A stretch of DNA of 64,000 bases from Bin87 sp965203195 (GTDB taxonomy: Bacteria > Chloroflexota > Dehalococcoidia > Lucifugimonadales > UBA3495): assembly GCA_965203195.1 (NCBI GenBank), contig OZ241860.1, positions 2,728,001 through 2,792,000 on the forward strand, written 5' to 3'. The position numbers and the translations under genes are program-made. This document shows positions 50,538 through 59,224 of the stretch, piece after piece. The notes under the pieces are model-generated. The model made no database searches and was not told the DNA's origin. It saw only the letters and a program-made list of their open reading frames with translations. Each line of letters starts with the position of its first letter. Position 1 is the first letter of the stretch.

Positions 50538-51422
50538 ATGGAAACCAACGGCAACGGCGTATTACTGGCTATCGACTGGGAAAACATCCGCCGCGGGGCG
50601 CAGCTTTACCAGCATACCGTTTCGCCTCAGGCCCTGCACGAAGCGATGACTAACGTGGGGCAGGTATTCGGCAGCGTGCTGGGCGGCAAGGCTTTCGGCG
50701 ACTGGAGCCTGCGTCCCAATGACGGCTCCGCTTTTACCCAGGCCGGCATCACCCTGTACCACGCGCCGCGCACTATGGCCGGCAAAGACCGCAGCGACCC
50801 CTCCATCCTGCTGGAGGTGTACGACTGGCTCCGCGAGCGGGACGACTGCAATGTGGTCATCCTGGCCTCCGGCGATTCCGATTACCAGGTGCTGGTGGAC
50901 CGGGCCCGCAACATGGGCCGGCGGGTAGTGCTGTGCGCCTTCAGCCAATCCGTGGCCCGGGATATGCTGGCCGTGGCGCCCCTGTTCCCGCTGGAAGCCG
51001 AACTGGGCATCCAGCTGTCCGAACACGGCGACGTGGAAATCCCCCAGATTACCGACGAGGAAGCGGCGGAGGAAGAAGCCGCCATGGAGGACGTGCTGAC
51101 CATTTTCGTCCGGGAAATGGCGAAGCTGGAAAGCCAGATGTACTTCGTGGGCTACAATATGCTCTGCACCCAGTGGATGCTGGATTGGGGCATTGCCTGG
51201 AACGACTACGAGTGCCGGCGGCTGGTCGACCAGTGGCTGTACGAGGAAATCATCGAGCGCCACGATGTTCCCAATCCCAACAACCCCCAGTACCCCACTT
51301 CGGCGGTGCGGCTGATCCGTTCCAACGAACAGGTGCGGGAGCTGCTGGGCCTGAACCGCCCCGCGGCCGCCAACCCGGTCATCTCGGCCCAGCAGTCCGG
51401 TTCCTACTACCCGGCGGAGTAA
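50538..51422 (+). CDS. NYN-domain (PIN-like) nuclease-type protein
   Basis: A 294-residue protein. Residues 1-150 form an NYN/LabA-type PIN-like domain: VLLAIDWENIRRG (Asp13), a RSDPSILLEVYDWL helix, and NVVILASGDSDYQVLVDRA (Asp113, Asp115) with GRRVVLCAF after it. The acidic triad is present, so RNase activity is plausible. An acidic linker (TDEEAAEEEAAMED) leads to a C-terminal winged-helix-like region (residues 195-285, YNMLCTQWMLDWGIAWNDYE...SAVRLIRSN) of the kind that binds RNA or DNA. AGGAGG lies 10 bases before the ATG. Last gene of the HEPN cluster, 6 bases before thrC. Confidence 0.8.
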   Translation: METNGNGVLLAIDWENIRRGAQLYQHTVSPQALHEAMTNVGQVFGSVLGGKAFGDWSLRPNDGSAFTQAGITLYHAPRTMAGKDRSDPSILLEVYDWLRERDDCNVVILASGDSDYQVLVDRARNMGRRVVLCAFSQSVARDMLAVAPLFPLEAELGIQLSEHGDVEIPQITDEEAAEEEAAMEDVLTIFVREMAKLESQMYFVGYNMLCTQWMLDWGIAWNDYECRRLVDQWLYEEIIERHDVPNPNNPQYPTSAVRLIRSNEQVRELLGLNRPAAANPVISAQQSGSYYPAE

Positions 51423-51428
51423 TTTCCG

Positions 51429-52619
51429 ATGCCCTCTTTCAGCTACATCGACCATCTGGAATGCACCGCCTGCGGGCGCGCCTTTCCCTACGACGGGCTG
51501 GCTACGGTCAGCGAATGCTGCGGCAAGGTGCTGTTTGTGCGCTACGACCTGCCCCGCCTGCGCCGGGAAACCGCGCCGGCGGAGTTTGACCGCCGCCCGG
51601 ACGACGGTATGTGGCGATTCCACGAACTGCTGCCGGTGACCGACCCGGCGGCGGTGGTCACCCTGGGCGAGGGCGGCACGCCTCTGCTGGACGCGGCCGC
51701 CCTGGCCCGGCGCGTGGGGGTGCGTCGCCTGCTGATCAAGGAGGAGGGCCTTAACCCCACCGGCACTTTCAAGGCGCGCGGCATCGCCGCCGCCGTCTCC
51801 AAAGCGGTGGAAATGGGCGCCGGCGGCTTCACAATGCCCTCGGCTGGCAATGCCGCCGGCGCCGCCGCCGCCTACTGCGCCCGCGCCGGCCTCCCCGTCA
51901 AGGTCTTTATGCCCCACGATGCGCCCGTGGCCAACAAGAAGGAATCTATCGTGGCCGGCTCGGAGGTCAACCTGGTGGATGGACTCATCGGCGACGCCGG
52001 GCGCATCGCCGTGGGCGTAGCCGCCGAGCAGGGGCTGTTTGACCTGTCCACCCTGAAGGAGCCCTGCCGCGCCGAGGGCAAAAAAACGATGGGCCTGGAA
52101 ATCGCCCGGCAACTGGGCTGGCGAATGCCCGACGCCATCGTGTACCCCACCGGCGGCGGCACGGGCATCATCGGAATGTACAAAGGCTTCCAGGAGCTGC
52201 TGGAACTGGGCTGGGTGGAGAGCCGCCCGCCCCGGTTCTACGCCGTGCAGGCCGAGGGCTGCCAGCCCATCGTCCGGGCCTGGCAGGACGGCGCCAGCGC
52301 CGCCGCGCCCTGGCCCAACGCCGCCACCAAAGCCGACGGGCTGCGCGTCCCCGGCCCCTTTGCGGACTACCTGATCTTGCAGGCGATCCGGGAAACGGGC
52401 GGCGGCGCGCTGGCCGTTTCCGACGACGATATGGTGGCGGCAATGTACACCATGGCGGAGACGGAGGGCGTCATCGCCTGCCCGGAAGGGGCGGCCACGC
52501 TGGTGGGCCTGGAACGGCTGCTGGCCGACGGCAGCATCGGCGCCGATGAGGAAGTGGTTCTACTCAACACCGGCTCCGGCTACAAGTACCTGGATCTGCT
52601 GCGGGGGCCGGGCGAATAG
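51429..52619 (+). CDS. thrC: Threonine synthase
   Basis: A 396-residue PLP enzyme. An N-terminal zinc-binding CTACGRAFPYDG...CCGKVLFVRYD leads to LGEGGTPLLDAAALARRVG, the PLP lysine in NPTGTFKARGIAAAVSKA (about residue 117), MPSAGNAAGAAAAYCARAG and the phosphate loop VYPTGGGTGIIGMYKGFQEL, ending SGYKYLDLL. It converts O-phosphohomoserine to threonine. Six bases separate it from the NYN gene, though the functions are unrelated. Full length. Confidence 0.93.
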   Translation: MPSFSYIDHLECTACGRAFPYDGLATVSECCGKVLFVRYDLPRLRRETAPAEFDRRPDDGMWRFHELLPVTDPAAVVTLGEGGTPLLDAAALARRVGVRRLLIKEEGLNPTGTFKARGIAAAVSKAVEMGAGGFTMPSAGNAAGAAAAYCARAGLPVKVFMPHDAPVANKKESIVAGSEVNLVDGLIGDAGRIAVGVAAEQGLFDLSTLKEPCRAEGKKTMGLEIARQLGWRMPDAIVYPTGGGTGIIGMYKGFQELLELGWVESRPPRFYAVQAEGCQPIVRAWQDGASAAAPWPNAATKADGLRVPGPFADYLILQAIRETGGGALAVSDDDMVAAMYTMAETEGVIACPEGAATLVGLERLLADGSIGADEEVVLLNTGSGYKYLDLLRGPGE

Positions 52620-52629
52620 CCTTACCGCC

Positions 52630-53658
52630 TTACTTCTGTCCCGACCCCTGTCCCGCCCGTCGCAGCGTCTTTTTGACGCTTTTGACGCTGCGGATGACGC
52701 GCCGCAGCGGGCGCCGGCGGGGATGCAGGTTGTGGGCAATCAGCGGGGCCAGCGTGGAATTGGCCGCCACCAGCGGCGCCACCCACTGCCGCAGCTCCGC
52801 CATGGTCGGCGGCCGGTCATCCCAGGCGGGAACTACGGAATCCAGGGGATGCCAGGCATTGCGCCCCGGCAGGCGGGTCATCACCGTGCCGCCGGCTTCC
52901 TGCACCGCCAGGGCGCCGCCCAGCATATCCCACAGCCGGGGCGCGCCGATGACGGCGAATTGCAGGACGCCCATAGCCACCAGCGCCAGCTCGTAGGCGA
53001 TGCTGCCGGTTACGCGCAGCTGTCCCAGGGGCTGGCCCTTCAGCCCCGGCCCCAGCCGCGTGGTGGCGCCGAAAGAGCCGGGCAGCCCCGCCAGCCGGTC
53101 GCCGCGCAGCCGGTCGGTTTGGTACACCGACAGCTGCCGGTCGCCGGCGTAGGCCCCGCCGCCGGCCCGGCAGCGCAGCGTCATCCCGCCGCCGGCGGCG
53201 GACGCCGGCCAGGGGATGTACACGGCGCCGGCCAGGGGGCGGCCCCGGTGCAGCACGCCAACGGACGAAGCATAGACGGGCAGCCCGTTCATAAAGTTGG
53301 TGGTGCCGTCCAGCGGGTCCAGAACCCACAGGAAATCGGGGGCCGGCGCGCTGTCAGCGGCATTCCGGCGGGTGGCGTCATCCTCCTCGCCCAGGATGCC
53401 GTGCCCGGGGAACCGCCGCGCAATCTGCCGCTCCAGGTAGGCTTGCGCGGCCTTGTCGGCGGCGGTCACCGGGTCTTGCTGCGCCCGGTCTTTGTATTCT
53501 ATGTCCAGCGCGCGCCCGAAATAGCCGGCCAGCAGCGCGCCGGCGCCGGCGGCGAACTCGGCCGCCGCGGCCTCAATGGCGCCGGCGTCCGCGATGCCGG
53601 CGTCCAAGTGGACGTCGTTGTTCCGGGGAACGGCGTTGTTCCGGGGAACGGCACTCAT
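52630..53658 (-). CDS. Inositol monophosphatase-family protein
   Basis: A 342-residue phosphatase of the FIG superfamily. Metal-binding motifs are GILGEEDD (residues about 89-96), WVLDPLDGTTNFMNGLPVYA (about 113-132) and the late APRLWDMLGGALAVQEAGG. Members dephosphorylate inositol monophosphate, fructose-1,6-bisphosphate or related compounds. The N-terminus carries a tandem AVPRNNAVPRNND from an exact 18-bp DNA duplication (53,617-53,634 and 53,635-53,652). The C-terminus (after residue 300) is an Arg/Lys-rich tail. Convergent with thrC. Confidence 0.85.
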   Translation of the reverse strand: MSAVPRNNAVPRNNDVHLDAGIADAGAIEAAAAEFAAGAGALLAGYFGRALDIEYKDRAQQDPVTAADKAAQAYLERQIARRFPGHGILGEEDDATRRNAADSAPAPDFLWVLDPLDGTTNFMNGLPVYASSVGVLHRGRPLAGAVYIPWPASAAGGGMTLRCRAGGGAYAGDRQLSVYQTDRLRGDRLAGLPGSFGATTRLGPGLKGQPLGQLRVTGSIAYELALVAMGVLQFAVIGAPRLWDMLGGALAVQEAGGTVMTRLPGRNAWHPLDSVVPAWDDRPPTMAELRQWVAPLVAANSTLAPLIAHNLHPRRRPLRRVIRSVKSVKKTLRRAGQGSGQK

Positions 53659-53820
53659 AATGACGGAGATTGTACACTACGTCGGCGAGTTCCGCCCGGC
53701 GAATGAAGCGCCATCCGGCCTGAATGCCGGCAGCGCCACCGGAGGAGCCGGTAACCACTCCCGCCGCCGGGGTAGGCTCCGGGTTCGGGATCTGAATAGG
53801 TCGGGGCGGCCTCTGTGCCG

Positions 53821-54777
53821 TCAATGCGGATGGATAGGCCCCGGGTCCGGGGTAGGAGTAGGCGTCCGCGTAAGCGCAGCACGCGCCCGGTCAACCAATT
53901 CTGTGGTGAACGGGCCTCCAAAAAAATTGATCCGTTCCGGCTCCGGCCGGAGCCCCAGACTCTCCAGCAGTGACAGTGGAACCAATGCCAGGTTAGAACC
54001 GCTATACTGCATAAGTGCCCCGTTGGCTTCCAGGAACCGTATCAAACTATCGTACGACTGGCCTTTCCGGACATAGATTTCCACCCATAGGAATTCACCG
54101 TCCAAAGGCAGGCCGGCCTGGTGCCTGGCCCAGTAGCGATAGACATTGTGACCCAGCACCGGATAGTAGGGATTGGCGAGTTCGAGGCCGCCAATCCATT
54201 GCTGGGAAAGTTCCGGCAGCAGCGCCAGCGGAATCTCCGCCACAACGTCGGCGTTGGTAGTGGTGATTTCGGATACGGGACGACCGTTCACTTTGTCCAG
54301 CGGCGCAATGCCCTTGCCGGCCAAGAACGCCACCAGTTCGTCGATACGGTCAGTATTGATGACAACCAGCGCCGTGTCCGGGTGCTTCGCGGCGTCCTGG
54401 CCGGCGCTTCCGGAAGTGCCGACGGCCCCGGAGCTTTGCGCGCTCTGGTACCGGTCAAAACTGTCCTGCAAGAATGGGCCGGTAATGCTATGGCGCAGTG
54501 TAAATGGCGCGCCGGTTGCGGTGGGTGCGGTTTCCGGCGTAGCCATGCTGGTCGCCTCGGCGGTAGCCGAGGGTTCCGTGGCCGGCGTGTTCGTTGCGGC
54601 GGTGGTGGCCGTGGCCGTCGGTTCCGCCGTAGCGTCCGGTTCCACCTGCCCCGAGGCTTGCCCGCCCGGCGCTGCCGGCCCGCAGGCCGGCCCCGCCAGG
54701 AACAGCATTGCCGCCGCCGCCATCACCATAGCCAGCAGGCCCAGTTGCAGGGCGGTTCTGCGCTTTGGCGTCATCAT
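53821..54777 (-). CDS. Secreted or lipid-anchored Thr/Pro-rich protein, unknown
   Basis: 318 residues. A basic start and hydrophobic stretch (LGLLAMVMAAAAMLFLAGPA, then Cys) look like a signal peptide, possibly a lipoprotein signal although GPAC is a poor lipobox. Residues 35-90 are a low-complexity Thr/Ala/Pro/Glu linker typical of cell-surface proteins. The folded part contains VVINTDRIDELVAFLAGKGI and two short hydrophobic repeats, and the C-terminus ends in TPTPTPDPGP. No family recognised; likely an envelope protein. Confidence 0.6.
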   Translation of the reverse strand: MMTPKRRTALQLGLLAMVMAAAAMLFLAGPACGPAAPGGQASGQVEPDATAEPTATATTAATNTPATEPSATAEATSMATPETAPTATGAPFTLRHSITGPFLQDSFDRYQSAQSSGAVGTSGSAGQDAAKHPDTALVVINTDRIDELVAFLAGKGIAPLDKVNGRPVSEITTTNADVVAEIPLALLPELSQQWIGGLELANPYYPVLGHNVYRYWARHQAGLPLDGEFLWVEIYVRKGQSYDSLIRFLEANGALMQYSGSNLALVPLSLLESLGLRPEPERINFFGGPFTTELVDRARAALTRTPTPTPDPGPIHPH

Positions 54778-54909
54778 AATCCTTCCCCTGTGGGCTGCGC
54801 TTTCCGCGCGGCCGCTGGCAACCAGCCAGATTACAGGCGCGCCAGGGCGCGTTTGGCAATATCTGCAAGGCCAGGAACCAGGGCTGTTGCCACGCTAACC
54901 CCCCGGCCC

Positions 54910-55611
54910 TTACGCCGTTCCCAGCGCCCGCGCGAAAATCGGCCCCAACTCCACCGACACCCCGGGCATTGCCGTTAGCGTAAGCGTATCCCCAACCCCG
55001 TACACCCGCGCTGGCCTCGCCGCCGCCCTGACCCCGTCGCCATCACCATCACCATCCCCGTCCCCATTGCCATCGCCAACGCCGTACCCCGCATAAACCG
55101 CCACCGTCCGCGCTTCCAGATCCACAATGACCACCTCACGCACCCCGGCGCGCAGATAGACCGGCAGCTTCGCCCCCAAATCCCGCCGCCGCGTGGAATC
55201 AGACAGTATCTCCACCACCACATCCGGCGCCCCGAATGCCCCCAGCCGTTCCAGTATGCCCCGCCTCTCGCTGGACACAAAAAGCAAATCCGGCTGGTAG
55301 GTATTGAACTCGTCAATATGAACATCATAGGGCGCCGGCACCACTTCCCCAATCCCCAGCGCATCCGTTGGCAGCGTCAGCGCAATGTAGAAACGCCCCG
55401 CAAAAATCTGATGGGCGAGGATGGCGCCGGACATCTCAATCAGCTCCCCGCCAATCAGCTGGTAGCGCACGCCGCCGGACACCGGCGGCGTCAACCGCAT
55501 ATAATCGGCGTTAGTCAACTTGCCGCCGCCCGCCGCCGCCCGCTGTTCCCCCACCGCCGGCGCCCGTGTTTGCGCTGGTGTCTGCTGTGCCATTGTCCCG
55601 GCTCCATTCAT
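54910..55611 (-). CDS. Uma2-family endonuclease-like protein (DUF820)
   Basis: 233 residues from the ATG at 55611 (an ATG at 55593 is possible). YQLIGGELIEMSGAILAHQ, then VHIDEFNTYQPDLLFVSSER (PD motif), APDVVVEILSDSTRRRDLGAK (ExE/K part) and VPVYL-like LPVYLRAGVREVVIVDLEAR fit the Uma2 (DUF820) family of restriction-endonuclease-like proteins. They are common in multiple copies in cyanobacteria and Chloroflexota; function unknown. A (Gly-Asp)n run near residue 180 arises from a GGNGAC-type DNA repeat (about 55,045-55,082). Confidence 0.8.
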   Translation of the reverse strand: MNGAGTMAQQTPAQTRAPAVGEQRAAAGGGKLTNADYMRLTPPVSGGVRYQLIGGELIEMSGAILAHQIFAGRFYIALTLPTDALGIGEVVPAPYDVHIDEFNTYQPDLLFVSSERRGILERLGAFGAPDVVVEILSDSTRRRDLGAKLPVYLRAGVREVVIVDLEARTVAVYAGYGVGDGNGDGDGDGDGDGVRAAARPARVYGVGDTLTLTAMPGVSVELGPIFARALGTA

Positions 55612-55617
55612 TGCGCC

Positions 55618-56856
55618 CTACCAGGCGGCGCGCAGTATCGCCTCCAAATCCGCAACTCCCGCCACCGGGCGCACATTCCGGTGCAGCCCGAAATCGGTCA
55701 GCGCATCCCCGGCGATTGCGGCGATGCCATCCGCCGCCACGCCCGCATCCCGCAGACGCGTCGGCAGCCCCACCGCCTCAAAAAAGCCGGCTATGGCGTC
55801 CGCCGCCGCATCGGCCGCCGCCCTGTCGTCCGCCCCGGCCCCACTTCCACCCGGCCCGGCGGCCGGCCGCACCCCCAGCGCATCGGCCACCCGTGCCTGC
55901 CCTCTCGCATTGTAATCCCGGTTGAACCGCATCCCCGGCGCCGTCAGGATGGAATACGCCGCCCCGTGACTGCACTCGGGATGCCGCGCGTCCAGGCTGT
56001 GCGCCAGCGCGCTGACCACCCCCAGGGCCGAACCGCCGGCGCCGCTGTCCCACGCCCGGTTGTACATAAACGACGCCGCGCACAGGTTGACCCGCGCCGC
56101 CCCGTTGCCATCGCCGTTGTCGCCATCCCTGCGGATGGCGGGCAGGTTCTCCACCAGCAGCCCCAGCGCCGCCAGCAGATCCGCCGCCGCCATCGCGTTC
56201 ACCGCCGGCGCCTGCAACGCCCCCGCCACACCGCTGAACAGGGAACCCGACGCGCTGACGCAAAGCTCCGCCGGCGCCGTCAGCAGCGCCTCCGTGTCCC
56301 AAATGACCGCCGCCGGCCGGGTTTTGGGGTCAAACATTTCCAGACGATGCCCGGTCTCGGCGTCAAGCACGGCAGTTCCGGCCCGCGTGGCCGCCGTCGT
56401 GGGCGTGGTCAAAACCAGTATGTTCGGCAGCTTGGGGCGCATCAGACGGGGGCTGACCGGAGGCTGCCCCGCCGGATACTTGGTGGCGTGTTCCCGCGGC
56501 TCGCTGCCCTCCGCCAGCAGAATGATGATCGCCCGCGCCGTCACCACCGCGCTGCCGCCGCCCACCGCGATAATCAGGTCGGCGTCCGCATCCTGCGCCG
56601 CCCGCGTCCCCGCCAGCACGGCCGGAACCGGCGACCCGGTCTGTACGCCGTCAAACACCCCCGCCGGCGCCGCCCCCAGCGCATCGGCCACCCGTTCCAG
56701 GAGGTTGGTACGGCGGGCCACCGACTGTCCGCAGACCACAAAAGGCCGCTTTCCCTCGGCCCGCGCCACCGCCGCCCCCAGGTTGGACAGGGCGTCATCG
56801 CCGGCATAAACCCGCACCGGGTAGGCGGTATGACGAAAAGGCGCAACTGCCGGCAT
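55618..56856 (-). CDS. Iron-containing alcohol dehydrogenase-family protein
   Basis: A 412-residue group III dehydrogenase. NAD-binding GGGSAVVTARAI follows a Rossmann-like start; LTTPTTAATRAGTAVL and the metal-site residues in SALAHSLDARHPECSHGAAYSI (His cluster) and MRFNRDYNARGQARVADAL are visible. The layout resembles maleylacetate reductase and other Fe-ADH members. The gene's ATG at 56856 follows GGAGGATTG; a longer frame to 56985 is Arg-rich. A low-complexity insertion (AAGPGGSGAGADDRAAADAA) lies near residue 340. Seven bases separate it from the Uma2 gene. Confidence 0.8.
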   Translation of the reverse strand: MPAVAPFRHTAYPVRVYAGDDALSNLGAAVARAEGKRPFVVCGQSVARRTNLLERVADALGAAPAGVFDGVQTGSPVPAVLAGTRAAQDADADLIIAVGGGSAVVTARAIIILLAEGSEPREHATKYPAGQPPVSPRLMRPKLPNILVLTTPTTAATRAGTAVLDAETGHRLEMFDPKTRPAAVIWDTEALLTAPAELCVSASGSLFSGVAGALQAPAVNAMAAADLLAALGLLVENLPAIRRDGDNGDGNGAARVNLCAASFMYNRAWDSGAGGSALGVVSALAHSLDARHPECSHGAAYSILTAPGMRFNRDYNARGQARVADALGVRPAAGPGGSGAGADDRAAADAAADAIAGFFEAVGLPTRLRDAGVAADGIAAIAGDALTDFGLHRNVRPVAGVADLEAILRAAW

Positions 56857-56894
56857 TGGCGCAATCCTCCGCTTCCGCTGCCCCCGCCGTTCCG

Positions 56895-57725
56895 CTACAC
56901 CTGCGCCAGGGCTTTTTGGGCCACTTCCTGCCAGAAGGCGAAAGGCTGCAACTCCCGCGACCGCGCGTTGATGGCCCGCTCGCAACTGTCCATAATCATC
57001 TCGTCCACCGTTCCCAGCACATAGCGCTCGGGGCTGATTTCCGAATAGGTGTCAATCAGCTCCTGCGCCTCATCGTCCCGCGCTTTGGACTGGCTTTGCA
57101 TGGTTATAACCTGCGCCGGCGCAATGGTACGGTCCTGCCAGGTGGACGGGTTGGTCAGTACGGAGTTGCAGATTTCCCCCACCTGGTCAATGTAGCGGAT
57201 GCGCGTGGGTATCTTTTCCACCAGATTGTTGAGATAGGATTCCCGGTTGGATTCGTGGGCCACCCCGAAACCCACCAGCGCCTGGCTCAACTCCCGCACC
57301 AGGTGCTCGCGGTTGGCGTCAAAAGCCGCCATCACATCGTCATAGGTGGGCCGCAGGCCCGCATCTCCGGGTTCCGCAACGGCGCCGGCCAGGTTCTCCA
57401 GCGGCGGCACCAGCCGGTCTATGTCGCGCACATACTCCGGCGGCACCGTCACCTGGTCAATGACCTGGTAAATCTCCCGGGCCACATCCTTGGGGAAGGG
57501 AACATCCCCCATCAGGTCGTTCAGATGCTTGGTTTTCCGCTCCCCGCGCATCGGCCCGATGTAGGACACCGCCGAGGCGATGGTATAGGTGATGAAGCGG
57601 TCGTTCACCATCGGCGCAATCGTCGCCATAAACTGGCGCAACGCCGGGATGGGGCTTTGCCGCTTCACATAGGTGCGCCGGATCTGCGCTGCGGTGGGAA
57701 TGCGGAGAGGTCGTGAGGCGCTCAT
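56895..57725 (-). CDS. Conserved-looking protein of unknown function
   Basis: 276 residues, soluble, mostly helical. Visible features are SYIGPMRGERKTKHLNDLMG, PFPKDVAREIYQVIDQV, and an acidic-basic C-terminal region (KARDDEAQELIDTYSEISPE, then DEMIMDSCERAINARSRELQ). No family is recognised. It sits upstream of the Fe-ADH gene on the same strand, 38 bases away, and may be co-transcribed with it. Confidence 0.6.
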   Translation of the reverse strand: MSASRPLRIPTAAQIRRTYVKRQSPIPALRQFMATIAPMVNDRFITYTIASAVSYIGPMRGERKTKHLNDLMGDVPFPKDVAREIYQVIDQVTVPPEYVRDIDRLVPPLENLAGAVAEPGDAGLRPTYDDVMAAFDANREHLVRELSQALVGFGVAHESNRESYLNNLVEKIPTRIRYIDQVGEICNSVLTNPSTWQDRTIAPAQVITMQSQSKARDDEAQELIDTYSEISPERYVLGTVDEMIMDSCERAINARSRELQPFAFWQEVAQKALAQV

Positions 57726-57919
57726 AACAACTTGCTTCAGGCCGGACGGGTTTAAAACGGCAGGACGACGGATCAGCGGCCGGTTTCCCGTTGCAACCGC
57801 TGCGCCTATTATGCCGTCGCCAGCCGATTTGTCAATTTGATTACGGCGACCGCTTGATTATAGCGACCGCCCTGGCCCGCGCCGGGGCAGCCCCCGGCCA
57901 GGCAAGCGCGCCGCCGCAC

Positions 57920-59224
57920 TCACCCGGCGCTGCCGAGGTAGGCATCCATCCCCGCGTACCGGGCGTCATCCCCCAGCTCCGCCTCAATCCGCAGCAGGCG
58001 GTTGTACTTGGCCACCCGCTCCGACCGCGCCGGCGCTCCGGTTTTGATCTGCCCCACATCCCAGGCCACGGCCAGGTCGGCAATGGTGGTGTCCTCCGTT
58101 TCGCCGGAACGGTGGCTCATCACCGCCCTCCACCCGGCGGCGCGCGCCATCTGCAAGGCGGCGGCCGTTTCCGACAGGGTGCCAATCTGGTTGGGCTTGA
58201 GCAGAATGGCGTTGCCCGCCCCTTCCGCTATGCCCCTTTGCAGCCGTCCGATGTTGGTCACCAGCAGGTCGTCGCCCACCAGCTGCGTACCGGCGCCCAG
58301 CCGCCGCGTCAGCCTTGCCCACCCGTCCCAGTCATCCTCATCCAGCCCGTCCTCAATGCTGATGATGGGATATTCTGCCCGCCAGCCCGCGTACAGATCC
58401 ACCAGCTCGGCGGCGGTGAGCGATACCCCCTCCCGTTCCAGGTCGTACCGCCCTGTATCGCCGTTCCACAGCTCCGCCGCCGCCACATCCAGGGCAATGT
58501 ACACCTGCTCGCCGGGGCGGTAGCCCGCGGTTTCAATGGCCCGCAGCACTACCTCAATGGCGTCCCGGTTGGAAGCCAGCGCCGGCGCAAAACCGCCCTC
58601 GTCGCCCACATTGAGATTGTGGCCGCCGGCCCGCAGGATGCCCTTCAGCGCCTGGTAAATTTCCACGCCCGCCCGCAGCGCCGCGCCGAAGCGCTCAAAC
58701 CCGGCGGGAACCACCATAAACTCCTGCACATCGGCCGAATTGGAAGCGTGCCGCCCGCCGTTTAGAATGTTCAGCATCGGCGCCGGCAACGATACCGGCC
58801 CCTCGCCTGCCAGGTGCCGCCAGAGGGAACCGCCCGCCCCGGATACGGCCGCCGCCCGCGCCACCGCCATTGACGCCGCCAGCGTGGCGTTGGCCCCCAG
58901 ACTGCTTTTGTCCGTCGCCCCGTCCAACTCAATCAGCCGGCGGTCCACAGCGGCCTGGTCGTAGGGCGACATACCGGCCAGGGCGGGGGCGATGCGCCCG
59001 TTGATATTGGCGACGGCGGTCAGCGTTCCGGCGCCGCCGTAGCGGGTCGGGTCGCCGTCCCGCAGCTCCAGCGCCTCGTAGCTCCCCGTGCTGGCCCCCG
59101 ACGGAACCAGCGCCAGCCCCGCGCTGCCGTCGGTGAGAGTTACTTCAGCCGCCACGGTGGGGTTGCCCCGCGAGTCCAGAACCTCGCGCCCGGCCACGGC
59201 GGCGATAACGGCGTCAGCAGGCAT
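57920..59224 (-). CDS. eno: Enolase
   Basis: A 434-residue enolase with all catalytic residues in place: His159 in GGRHASNS, Glu168 in VQEFM, Glu209 in GDEGGFAP, Asp246 in ALDVAAAE, Glu291 in SIEDGLDEDDWDGW, Lys343 in LLKPNQIGTL, His371 in SHRSGETED and Lys394 in GQIKTGAPARSERVAKYNRL. It converts 2-phosphoglycerate to phosphoenolpyruvate in glycolysis. Its ATG overlaps the stop of the TIGR00725-like gene by one base. This is the normal glycolytic enzyme; the paralogue at 46-47.5 kb is altered. Confidence 0.96.
   Translation of the reverse strand: MPADAVIAAVAGREVLDSRGNPTVAAEVTLTDGSAGLALVPSGASTGSYEALELRDGDPTRYGGAGTLTAVANINGRIAPALAGMSPYDQAAVDRRLIELDGATDKSSLGANATLAASMAVARAAAVSGAGGSLWRHLAGEGPVSLPAPMLNILNGGRHASNSADVQEFMVVPAGFERFGAALRAGVEIYQALKGILRAGGHNLNVGDEGGFAPALASNRDAIEVVLRAIETAGYRPGEQVYIALDVAAAELWNGDTGRYDLEREGVSLTAAELVDLYAGWRAEYPIISIEDGLDEDDWDGWARLTRRLGAGTQLVGDDLLVTNIGRLQRGIAEGAGNAILLKPNQIGTLSETAAALQMARAAGWRAVMSHRSGETEDTTIADLAVAWDVGQIKTGAPARSERVAKYNRLLRIEAELGDDARYAGMDAYLGSAG

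Noticed and set aside
55318..57024. 568-codon forward open frame opposite Fe-ADH and Uma2 genes
   Set aside because: Arg/His/Pro-rich shadow sequence on the wrong strand of two recognisable genes.
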